The notes beneath the pieces are model-generated. The model worked only from the letters and a program-made list of their open reading frames with translations. It did not search any database and was not told where the DNA came from. From an uncultured Clostridiaceae bacterium (GTDB taxonomy: Bacteria > Bacillota > Clostridia > TANB77 > CAG-508): 5,780 bases of DNA. The translations under genes were made by a program, and so were the position numbers. The number at the start of each line of letters is the position of its first letter. Position 1 is the stretch's first letter. Location of the stretch: the NCBI GenBank assembly GCA_905198755.1, contig CAJKDR010000067.1:1-5780 (forward strand), written 5' to 3'. This document shows, in pieces, positions 1-5,595 of this stretch.

Positions 1-1088
1 TCATTGTAATTATAATTATTCTTATAATTTAATCCAAGCAAAGTCTTAATCTTTCTAACAAGTATCTGGAATAAATTTTCTGATTTTACTGGAACTAAAG
101 CAAGAGGAGTATTAGGAACATTGTTGTATTTATTCTCAAGTCCAGCCATTTTAGTTATATAATAATCATTAAAGAAAGTATAATCATCAGTAACACCTAT
201 AAAATTTCTATAATTATATAAGGCATTTCTAAAGTTTTCCATACTCTTTGGAGAGTATAAAGAATCAAACAAATTATCAAAGAAACTTGTAAAAATTCTA
301 TTTTGTGTTAAAAGAAAACCTCTTCTTATATTTTCTTTAATCTTACTAGATTTTTTCATTAATTTAGCAATCTCTGGAGTAACAGTTTCACTAGACTGTA
401 CTTTTTCTAAGATAGCATGTAATTTATCTTCTAAATACATAATAGTATTTATATTATTCTTTATAATTTCAAAATCTTCTTCGCTAGTTAGTGTAATAAA
501 CTTATTTTTAAAATCATCATTTCCATAAAAAGTGCTGTTATAAAGAACATATTCACCAGTAATATAAGCCATCTGTCGTACCAAGTTACACTCTAAAGCA
601 TAATAATCAGGACTATTAGATGGAAGTTCAATATCAAAATATTTTACAGTATCAAATTTCGCATGTGTACATTTCATAGCCATAAGTTGAACAGCGGCTT
701 CATTTAAAGCCATACCAGAAAGCTTAATATCTGTAAAATCACAAAGTCCTAATTTTACTAATTTATTTTTCTGATTAATTTCAGCTTGTAAATAATGAAT
801 ACATTCATGGATGACAACAGAGCTAATATCTTCTAGATTTGTAGATTCACTAAAATAAATAGATGAATTCTTATAATAGTACTTAGCAGCAATACCATTT
901 GGTATTTTTGCTATATACATATTAAGCCTAGAAAGTTTCATAAATAGCTCATGATAATTAATATTTTGCTCTGGAAAAGTATCAACTAATTTTTGAGCAA
1001 TATTAGTGGCTATAGAATTAACTTTTAAAGTATTTAATTGACTTATAACTTCAATACCTTCTTTACGAAGTTCAGACTTTATATTCAC
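1..1088 (-). CDS. Putative zinc-metallopeptidase-like protein (HECIH), unknown family, 3' end outside the window
   Basis: An open frame runs from the start to the left edge with no stop, giving at least 362 residues; the C-terminus is missing. Numbered from the GTG at 1088, the protein carries HECIH at residues 94-98 (positions 795-809), followed by GMALNEAAVQ with Glu130 about 32 residues later. HExxH followed by a distal Glu in NExxxQ-like context is the zinc-ligand layout of gluzincin-type metallopeptidases. That function is an inference, because I do not recognise the family. No signal peptide or clear membrane segment is seen, so it is probably cytosolic; the region after about residue 200 looks helical and charged. 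Start choice: an ATG at 1109 is in frame but has no Shine-Dalgarno sequence and lies only about 10 bases after the predicted transcription start. The GTG at 1088 has AAAGGA 12 bases upstream and a leader of about 30 bases, so I prefer it, with moderate certainty. It is transcribed away from the serine dehydratase gene. Confidence 0.8.
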   Translation of the reverse strand, partial: MNIKSELRKEGIEVISQLNTLKVNSIATNIAQKLVDTFPEQNINYHELFMKLSRLNMYIAKIPNGIAAKYYYKNSSIYFSESTNLEDISSVVIHECIHYLQAEINQKNKLVKLGLCDFTDIKLSGMALNEAAVQLMAMKCTHAKFDTVKYFDIELPSNSPDYYALECNLVRQMAYITGEYVLYNSTFYGNDDFKNKFITLTSEEDFEIIKNNINTIMYLEDKLHAILEKVQSSETVTPEIAKLMKKSSKIKENIRRGFLLTQNRIFTSFFDNLFDSLYSPKSMENFRNALYNYRNFIGVTDDYTFFNDYYITKMAGLENKYNNVPNTPLALVPVKSENLFQILVRKIKTLLGLNYKNNYNYN

Positions 1089-1125
1089 TAGTGCTAATAT
1101 TCCTTTCATAAATTTACACAATAAT

Positions 1126-1131
1126 ATTATA
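1126..1131 (-). promoter_or_regulatory. -10 box of the HECIH gene
   Basis: On the minus strand positions 1131 to 1126 read TATAAT, a perfect -10 box. Only a weak -35 (TTGTAT) lies about 18 bases upstream. The implied transcription start near 1119 is too close to the ATG at 1109 for a normal leader and favours the GTG start at 1088. Confidence 0.5.
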
Positions 1132-1214
1132 TACTACAAATATTACAAAATACAATAAAAAAGCATTAAAAAAATATTACATTTATGTTACAAAAAGATA
1201 TAAAAAATTATTTA

Positions 1215-1223
1215 TGTTATAAT
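1215..1223 (+). promoter_or_regulatory. Extended -10 promoter of the serine dehydratase gene
   Basis: TGTTATAAT at 1215-1223 is an extended -10 element (TG-N-TATAAT). No convincing -35 hexamer sits at the right distance, which an extended -10 can tolerate. The predicted transcription start is near 1230, leaving a leader of about 22 bases that contains the Shine-Dalgarno AAAGGAG (1239-1245), seven bases before the ATG at 1253. No riboswitch or attenuator fits in so short a leader. Confidence 0.55.
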
Positions 1224-1252
1224 CTATATGAGAAAATAAAAGGAGAAGAATT

Positions 1253-2485
1253 ATGCAATCATTAAGAGAATTTTATAAAATAGGAAATGGACCTTCTAGT
1301 TCACATACAATGGGACCAAAAAGAGCAGCAGAATGGTTTAAAAATAAGAACATTGATGCCGATAGATTTGACGTATATCTATATGGTTCACTAGCATTCA
1401 CAGGTAAAGGACATTTAACAGATAAGATAATAAAAGATACATTAGAACCTGTGGAGACAAATATAATATTTGATATGAAATTTAAATGTAAAGTACATCC
1501 TAATACTATGGACCTAGTAGCATTCAAAGATGACAAAGAAATAGATAGACAAAGGGTATATTCTGTAGGTGGGGGAACGATAAAAATAGAAGGGCAAAAA
1601 GAAACAGAAATACCTAATATATATAAATTAACAACATTAAAAGAAATAAAAAAATACTGCAGAGAAAATAATAAAGATTTAGCAGATTATGTATTTGAAA
1701 CAGAAGATAAAGAGTTTCCAAAATATTTAGAACAAGTATGGAAAACAATGCGAAATTGTGTGAAAGAAGGATTAAAAGCAGAAGGAATAATACCAGGAAA
1801 ATTACAAATAGAAAGAAAAGCAAAAACAATATATGAACACACAGAAAAAGATGAAGATTTTACATTAAAAAGAACAAGACTATTAACAAGTTATGCATAT
1901 GCGGTTAGTGAAACTAATGCATCTGGAGGAATAATAGTAACAGCACCAACATGTGGGGCTTCAGGAGTATTGCCAGCAGTATTAGTATATTTATACGAAA
2001 AAAATGAATATACAGAAGAACAAATGATAAAAGCACTAGCTGTAGCAGGATTAATAGGAAACTTAATAAAAACAAATGCATCAATAAGTGGGGCAGAATG
2101 TGGTTGCCAGGCAGAAATAGGAACAGCATGCTCAATGGCGGCTGCAGCAACAGCATATTTGCAACAACAAGGAATTGAGCAAATAGATAATGCGGCAGAA
2201 ATAGCAATGGAACATCACTTGGGATTAACGTGTGATCCAATTTATGGATATGTACAAATACCATGTATAGAAAGAAATGCAGTAGCAGCACTAAGAGCTG
2301 TAGACTCAGCAAACATGGCAAACATAATAAATGGAAAAAGTTATATATCATTCGACTTAGTAGTAGAAACAATGTATGAAACAGGGAAAGACTTAAACTC
2401 ACATTATAGAGAAACGAGCGAAGGAGGGCTAGCAAAGAAATATTGCAGAAACAAATATATAGTAAATGAAAAAGATAGAATATAA
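1253..2485 (+). CDS. sdaA: L-serine dehydratase (L-serine ammonia-lyase), iron-sulfur-dependent, single chain
   Basis: This cytosolic enzyme converts L-serine to pyruvate and ammonia, a serine-catabolism step that needs an oxygen-labile [4Fe-4S] cluster. The 410 residues hold a beta-type domain at about 1-150, with SSSHTMGPKRAA at 15-26 and YSVGGG at 103-108, then the alpha-type catalytic domain at about 160-395, with APTCGASG at 231-238 and ECGCQAEIGTACSMAAA at 282-298. Cys285, Cys327 and Cys338 have the spacing (42 and 11) of the three cluster ligands established in Legionella L-serine dehydratase. Cys398 is the likely counterpart of that enzyme's C-terminal fourth ligand, but here 12 residues follow it. 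The protein is shorter than the roughly 454-residue E. coli SdaA, and I see no ACT regulatory domain. It is a single-gene unit with its own promoter and terminator. The family call is secure; the symbol follows the fused single-chain architecture. Confidence 0.96.
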   Translation: MQSLREFYKIGNGPSSSHTMGPKRAAEWFKNKNIDADRFDVYLYGSLAFTGKGHLTDKIIKDTLEPVETNIIFDMKFKCKVHPNTMDLVAFKDDKEIDRQRVYSVGGGTIKIEGQKETEIPNIYKLTTLKEIKKYCRENNKDLADYVFETEDKEFPKYLEQVWKTMRNCVKEGLKAEGIIPGKLQIERKAKTIYEHTEKDEDFTLKRTRLLTSYAYAVSETNASGGIIVTAPTCGASGVLPAVLVYLYEKNEYTEEQMIKALAVAGLIGNLIKTNASISGAECGCQAEIGTACSMAAAATAYLQQQGIEQIDNAAEIAMEHHLGLTCDPIYGYVQIPCIERNAVAALRAVDSANMANIINGKSYISFDLVVETMYETGKDLNSHYRETSEGGLAKKYCRNKYIVNEKDRI

Positions 2486-2530
2486 AAATATAATCAATTG
2501 TTTTATGTAGGACAGACAACTTTGCCAACG

Positions 2531-2554
2531 AGCGGAATTTATTCCGCTTTTTTT
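2531..2554 (+). terminator. Intrinsic terminator after the serine dehydratase gene
   Basis: AGCGGAA (2531-2537) pairs perfectly with TTCCGCT (2542-2548) across a four-base loop and is followed by a run of seven T (2548-2554). It lies 45 bases after the stop codon and separates this gene from the next one. Confidence 0.9.
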
Positions 2555-2593
2555 ATATTACAACAATATTCGACAAAATACGCAAACAAATAA

Positions 2594-2602
2594 TGCTATT
2601 AT
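2594..2602 (+). promoter_or_regulatory. Probable extended -10 promoter of the YHYH-domain gene
   Basis: TGCTATTAT at 2594-2602 reads as TG-N-TATTAT, one mismatch from the consensus -10. TCGACA at 2570-2575 resembles a -35 box but is 21 bases away, which is longer than usual. The AAGGGGGA Shine-Dalgarno at 2613-2620 lies five bases before the ATG at 2626. The upstream terminator means this gene needs its own promoter. Confidence 0.4.
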
Positions 2603-2625
2603 ATAAGAAATAAAGGGGGATTATC

Positions 2626-3327
2626 ATGAATAAAAATAGAAAAATAATAGCTGTATTAGGTATTATTGTTTGTGTAATAAGCATTAATACACTTTTATAT
2701 GCTCATTCAGGAAGAACAGATGCAAATGGAGGACATAGAGATAACAATAATAAAAGTGGGTTAGGAAGTTATCATTATCATTGTGGGGGACATCCAGCAC
2801 ATCTACATAAAAATGGAGTATGCCCATATTCATCAAGTGCTAAGAAAAGTACAAGTACAAAGACTAAAGCAAAATCTACTAAAAAAACTACTAACAGTAG
2901 TAAAACAACAAAAATTAATATAACGGACTTAAAAATAGAAGATGATATATCAGAAGTAAACATTGGAGAATACAAACCTTTAACTTTAAAAATTACACCT
3001 AGTACAGAAGATACACAAGAAATAACATGGAAATCTAGTGATGAAAAGATAGCAACAGTAAGTAAAAATGGATTTGTAAAAGGAATAAAAAAAGGTACAG
3101 TAACAATAACAGCAACAGCACCAAATGGAATAAAAACTAATAAAAAAATAACTATAAAAGAAAAAGCAAAAAATCAAAATATGGCAGAAAACAATAGTGA
3201 TAGTAATAATACAAACGAAAATGTAATATCAAGTGCAAGTGAAGAAAAAAGCGCGTTTGGAACAGTGGCAGCATTAGGAATAATTGGTGGAAGTGGATAT
3301 GTAATATATAAGAAAAAGAAACAATAA
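2626..3327 (+). CDS. Secreted membrane-anchored protein with YHYH domain and Big_2 Ig-like domain
   Basis: The 233-residue protein starts with a basic N-terminus and a hydrophobic segment (about 7-25) that looks like a signal peptide, with likely cleavage after LLYA (Ala26). Next comes a His/Cys-rich YHYH module (27-68) holding His27, His37, His50, His52, Cys53, His56, His59, His61 and Cys66. A Ser/Thr/Lys-rich linker (69-97) follows. A Big_2 bacterial Ig-like domain spans about 98-178, recognisable by ITWKSSDEKIATVSKNGFV and then GTVTITATA. An Asn/Ser-rich stretch leads to a C-terminal membrane segment (about 211-227) ending in YKKKKQ. The expected location is the outer face of the membrane or the wall zone, anchored at the C-terminus; there is no LPXTG sortase signal. 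YHYH modules are common in Firmicutes but their function is not established. Metal binding is inferred from the conserved His/Cys, and adhesion or a spacer role from the Ig-like fold. It is a single-gene unit convergent with the kinase gene. Confidence 0.88.
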   Translation: MNKNRKIIAVLGIIVCVISINTLLYAHSGRTDANGGHRDNNNKSGLGSYHYHCGGHPAHLHKNGVCPYSSSAKKSTSTKTKAKSTKKTTNSSKTTKINITDLKIEDDISEVNIGEYKPLTLKITPSTEDTQEITWKSSDEKIATVSKNGFVKGIKKGTVTITATAPNGIKTNKKITIKEKAKNQNMAENNSDSNNTNENVISSASEEKSAFGTVAALGIIGGSGYVIYKKKKQ

Positions 3328-3851
3328 AATATTACCCGATTTACGGGTAATATTTTATTGTAAATCCAATTATTTAAATTTTTTTGATTTTTAAAGATTA
3401 AAACCTTATTTGGAGAAACATCAATTAAAAGTTTCTCTATAATATGTCTTTTTTTCTTGTTATAAGTGGCAACATATTTTATAAAATCAAATGTAATGCG
3501 TTCTTGGCAACCAGGAATTTCTTCTCTATCTTTGTTGCGCAATTTGAAGTATCGTTTGAACACTCCTTTAAGTAGAGCAAAAGTAGAATAATCTAACCAA
3601 ATTATTAAATCAGCTCTCTCAAATCTTAATTTCAAAGTTTTAGTATAATTGCCATCAATAATCCATTTATCTTCTAAAACTTTAGCTGATATTATTTTAT
3701 CTCTTTCATTTTTATCAATTTCAATCCAATTAGGCTTAAAATTTATACTATCTAAATGAACAGCAGGTAGACTAAATTTTTCAGACAAAATATCACATAA
3801 AGTACTCTTGCCACTGCCAGAACCACCAACAATAGAAATTCTATTATACAT
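3174..3851 (-). CDS. P-loop kinase, adenylate-kinase-like/topology-modulation (FlaR-like) family, with read-through C-terminus
   Basis: The 225-residue frame begins with MYNRISIVGGSGSGKSTLCD; GGSGSGKST at residues 9-17 is a Walker A nucleotide-binding loop. WIIDGNY (63-69), RADLIIWLDYS (79-89) and the FKRYFKLRNKDREEIPGC segment (98-115) match the pattern of small cytosolic P-loop NTPases often annotated as topology modulation protein or adenylate-kinase-like. The phosphate acceptor of this group is generally unknown. The start is firm: GGAGG at 3858-3862 lies six bases before the ATG. Family members usually end near 170-180 residues, and here the expected end is near NNWIYNKI (160-167). The frame has no stop there and continues through the terminator hairpin (residues 164-177) into the antisense strand of the YHYH gene, overlapping it by 154 bases. 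The last 55 or so residues are therefore probably not native, and a lost stop codon is the simplest explanation. Confidence 0.85.
   Translation of the reverse strand: MYNRISIVGGSGSGKSTLCDILSEKFSLPAVHLDSINFKPNWIEIDKNERDKIISAKVLEDKWIIDGNYTKTLKLRFERADLIIWLDYSTFALLKGVFKRYFKLRNKDREEIPGCQERITFDFIKYVATYNKKKRHIIEKLLIDVSPNKVLIFKNQKNLNNWIYNKILPVNRVIFYCFFFLYITYPLPPIIPNAATVPNALFSSLALDITFSFVLLLSLLFSAIF
3322..3360. terminator. Bidirectional intrinsic terminator with a 17-bp perfect inverted repeat
   Basis: CAATAAAATATTACCCG (3322-3338) is perfectly complementary to CGGGTAATATTTTATTG (3344-3360) around a five-base loop, ATTTA. The GC core with its T-rich outer arm can act on both strands. On the minus strand, further T-rich sequence (TTTCTTTTTC) follows. 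The left arm contains the TAA stop (3325-3327) of the YHYH gene. The kinase frame runs straight through the whole hairpin. Confidence 0.9.
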
Positions 3852-3876
3852 ATAATACCTCCATTAAATTAAAATA

Positions 3877-3905
3877 ATTTTAGCATATTGTATAAAAATA
3901 AACAA
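3877..3905 (-). promoter_or_regulatory. Promoter of the P-loop kinase gene
   Basis: Read on the minus strand, TTGTTT (3905 to 3900), a 17-base spacer and TAAAAT (3882 to 3877) preceded by TGC form a plausible sigma-A promoter with an extended -10. It drives transcription toward the kinase start at 3851 and lies back to back with the RiPP promoter, with 7 bp between their -35 boxes. Confidence 0.5.
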
Positions 3906-3912
3906 GTATAGC

Positions 3913-3941
3913 TTGAAATTTACATAATTGTATGATATACT
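3913..3941 (+). promoter_or_regulatory. Promoter of the RiPP cassette
   Basis: TTGAAA (3913-3918), a 17-base spacer and TATACT (3936-3941) with a TGA extension just before it make the best sigma-A promoter in the window, each hexamer one mismatch from consensus. Transcription would start near 3948, giving a leader of about 52 bases that contains the AAAGGAGG Shine-Dalgarno before the ATG at 4000. AAGTATA (3904-3910) and TATACTT (3936-3942) form a spaced 7-bp inverted repeat flanking the -35, a possible but unproven operator. Confidence 0.65.
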
Positions 3942-3999
3942 TATTAGGTCATTTGTAGATAAATTGCAAGACTAAAACTTACATAAAGGAGGAATACTT

Positions 4000-5343
4000 A
4001 TGCAATTATCTAGCTTTGTAAAAATAAAAGAGGTACGGAAAGGAATTTATGCAGTATACAATACATTATTAATGGAAGTACTGTATATTACTGAACCAGA
4101 ACTCGAAGACTTAAAAAATTTCACATTTGACTATGATACAAAAAACGAATATCTTAAATACGGTATCATAGTAGAAAGTGAAAAGAAAGACAAAGAAGCA
4201 TTGAAGAGTGTAACTACTCGATTTGCCTCAATGGAGAAGAAAATAGATGTATTATATCTTATCTTATCAAGTGGGTGTAATTTAGCATGTAGGTACTGTT
4301 TTATTGAAAATAGTATTTATAACAATAAATGCGAAATTAATATGCCACTCTCAACAGTTGAAGTAGCTGTTAATAAATATTGCGATTATGTAATTAAATA
4401 CAAAATTCCAAAGCCACTTATTATCTTTTATGGAGGAGAACCGTTGGTAAATTGGAAGGCAATTGCTAAAACAGTGTCAATTGTTAGAAATAAACAAGTA
4501 AATATGGACTATTCAATTGTTACAAATGCTACTCTATTAGATGAAGAGAAAATTAAATTTCTTGTTGAAAATGATGTTGAAATTGGAATTTCAATTGATG
4601 GACCTAAAGAACTTAATGATAAGAATAGGATTTACAGAGATTCAGACGAAAGTGTTTATGAAGAAGTAACTAAAAAAATAAAGCTACTCCAAAAGTATAA
4701 TGCTAAATTTGGTTTATCTATTACTGTATCCAATGATTTTTTAGCTCATAAAGAAGAAGCTTTGAATTGGATTAGCAATTATGGGGTATCAGATATATTC
4801 TATAATTTATATCATTTTACTAAAAAAGATGATTGGGAAGAATATTATCAGCAAGCTTGTAAATTCTTGTTAGAATCTTATGAAAGACTATCTAAACAAG
4901 GGATACATGATGGTAGAATTCAAAGAAAAATTGATAGCTTCTTCAATGGGACTTTTAAATTTGCTGATTGTGCTTCAATTGGTGCAAATCAACTAACTAT
5001 TAAGCCAAATGGTGATCTGTGCGTGTGTCAAGGTTACCTAAAATCAGATAAATATGTGTTAGGCAATATTAATACAATGGAATTGGATGAAGTTGCTTAT
5101 TCCGATGAGTATGATTTTTGGGCTAAAAGATCACCTATAAATAACAAAAAATGTTTAGAATGTGAAGCAATTTTTGTTTGTGGTGGAGGATGTGCAATGC
5201 AAGCAGAAGCTTTATTTGGGGACAGAAGTGAGATGGACATACCATTTTGCAATCACACGAAGACAGCGTTGGATTGGTTGATTCAAAAAAGTTATGAAAT
5301 AGCTTTTGAGAATAAAAAATCTTACAAAGGAGGAAAAAGCTAA
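4000..5343 (+). CDS. Radical SAM/SPASM peptide maturase (Cys-rich RiPP)
   Basis: This 447-residue enzyme should use S-adenosylmethionine and Fe-S clusters to modify the cysteine-rich peptide encoded immediately downstream, most likely forming thioether cross-links; the exact chemistry is an inference. Residues 1-80 form an N-terminal region without cluster motifs that may bind the leader peptide. The radical SAM core follows, with SGCNLACRYCF placing Cys93, Cys97 and Cys100 as CX3CX2C, GGEP at 145-148, and SIDGP at 198-202. The C-terminal SPASM domain has all seven expected cysteines: Cys324, Cys343 (GX4C), Cys385, Cys388, Cys394, Cys398 (CX2CX5CX3C) and Cys417, enough for two auxiliary clusters. 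AAAGGAGG precedes the ATG. The stop codon overlaps the precursor start by one base. Its N-terminus does not look like the SCIFF maturase or the CcpM type as I remember them. A Clo7bot-type maturase is possible but unverified. Confidence 0.93.
   Translation: MQLSSFVKIKEVRKGIYAVYNTLLMEVLYITEPELEDLKNFTFDYDTKNEYLKYGIIVESEKKDKEALKSVTTRFASMEKKIDVLYLILSSGCNLACRYCFIENSIYNNKCEINMPLSTVEVAVNKYCDYVIKYKIPKPLIIFYGGEPLVNWKAIAKTVSIVRNKQVNMDYSIVTNATLLDEEKIKFLVENDVEIGISIDGPKELNDKNRIYRDSDESVYEEVTKKIKLLQKYNAKFGLSITVSNDFLAHKEEALNWISNYGVSDIFYNLYHFTKKDDWEEYYQQACKFLLESYERLSKQGIHDGRIQRKIDSFFNGTFKFADCASIGANQLTIKPNGDLCVCQGYLKSDKYVLGNINTMELDEVAYSDEYDFWAKRSPINNKKCLECEAIFVCGGGCAMQAEALFGDRSEMDIPFCNHTKTALDWLIQKSYEIAFENKKSYKGGKS
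5326..5333 (+). promoter_or_regulatory. Ribosome binding site of the RiPP precursor inside the maturase gene
   Basis: AAAGGAGG at 5326-5333 is a near-perfect Shine-Dalgarno sequence nine bases before the ATG at 5343, inside the last codons of the maturase. It fixes the precursor start and would allow the peptide to be made in excess of the enzyme. Confidence 0.85.
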
Positions 5344-5528
5344 TGTTGAAGCTGGATAAGGCAAAAGCAGTAAAACAGTTGCAAAGCGCTTCTACAAGAA
5401 CAATGTCTGTATGCAGTTCTTGCGCATCTTGTGGTTGTGGTGGAAGCAGATGTGTTTCAACCTGTAAAGGTTGCCATGACAAAGATGTTGAAGTTACGAG
5501 CGTTGCAGAAGTTTATGCAGCAACCTAA
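5343..5528 (+). CDS. Seven-cysteine RiPP precursor peptide
   Basis: This 61-residue peptide is the likely substrate of the radical SAM/SPASM enzyme just upstream. The first 22 or so residues are cysteine-free and Lys/Ala/Gln-rich (MLKLDKAKAVKQLQSAS), as expected of a leader. Residues 23-44 are the core, with cysteines at 24, 27, 30, 32, 37, 41 and 44, spaced CX2CX2CXCX4CX3CX2C and separated by Ser, Gly and Ala. A cysteine-free, acidic tail (HDKDVEVTSVAEVYAAT) follows and may be a follower or may be trimmed. There is no signal peptide or double-glycine export site just before the core. The start overlaps the maturase stop (TAATG), implying translational coupling. The seven cysteines recall the Clo7bot class of clostridial Cys-rich peptides, but I base that on the count only. 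The spacing differs from the SCIFF (six Cys in forty-five residues) peptide. The biological role, whether antimicrobial or signalling, is unknown. Confidence 0.9.
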   Translation: MLKLDKAKAVKQLQSASTRTMSVCSSCASCGCGGSRCVSTCKGCHDKDVEVTSVAEVYAAT

Positions 5529-5541
5529 GTAAGAAAAAGGG

Positions 5542-5567
5542 ACACGGCCAGAATTCTGGCCGTGTTT
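5542..5567 (+). terminator. Strong intrinsic terminator of the RiPP cassette
   Basis: ACACGGCCAGAA (5542-5553) and TTCTGGCCGTGT (5553-5564 region, exact right arm 5554-5565 by pairing with the left arm) form a perfect 24-base palindrome. It folds as a stem of about ten base pairs with a small loop and is followed by TTTT and more T-rich sequence. It lies about 13 bases after the precursor stop codon and is unusually GC-rich for this region. Confidence 0.9.
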
Positions 5568-5595
5568 TCTTAATATGAATTTTTAATATTATATT

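Noticed and set aside
1614..1829. Antisense open frame rich in Leu, Ile and Phe within the serine dehydratase gene
   Set aside because: Its hydrophobic composition is the expected complement of an A-rich coding strand; it lacks a ribosome binding site and lies entirely within a well-supported gene.
1914..2528. Long antisense frame of about 200 codons resembling a membrane protein
   Set aside because: It is a shadow of the catalytic domain of the serine dehydratase; the apparent membrane segments come from reverse-complemented A-rich codons.
3100..3250. Possible CRISPR array or tandem repeat in the A-rich region of the YHYH gene
   Set aside because: The apparent repetition comes from Lys, Asn and Thr codons; no regularly spaced identical repeats are present.
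3948..3999. Riboswitch or attenuator in the leader of the RiPP cassette
   Set aside because: The leader is only about 52 bases, with no stable hairpin or T-run found by eye.
5135..5482. Antisense frame across the maturase end and the RiPP precursor
   Set aside because: It covers two confident plus-strand genes with clear cysteine motifs and lacks recognisable protein features or a ribosome binding site of its own.
5343..5528. Precursor as a SCIFF (six cysteines in forty-five residues) peptide
   Set aside because: It has seven cysteines in a tight CX2CX2CXC cluster and a different leader, and the partner enzyme's N-terminus does not resemble the SCIFF maturase.
5343..5528. Precursor as a metallothionein or ferredoxin-like small protein
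   Set aside because: The cysteine spacing does not match ferredoxin motifs, and the overlapping radical SAM/SPASM gene makes a modified peptide much more likely.
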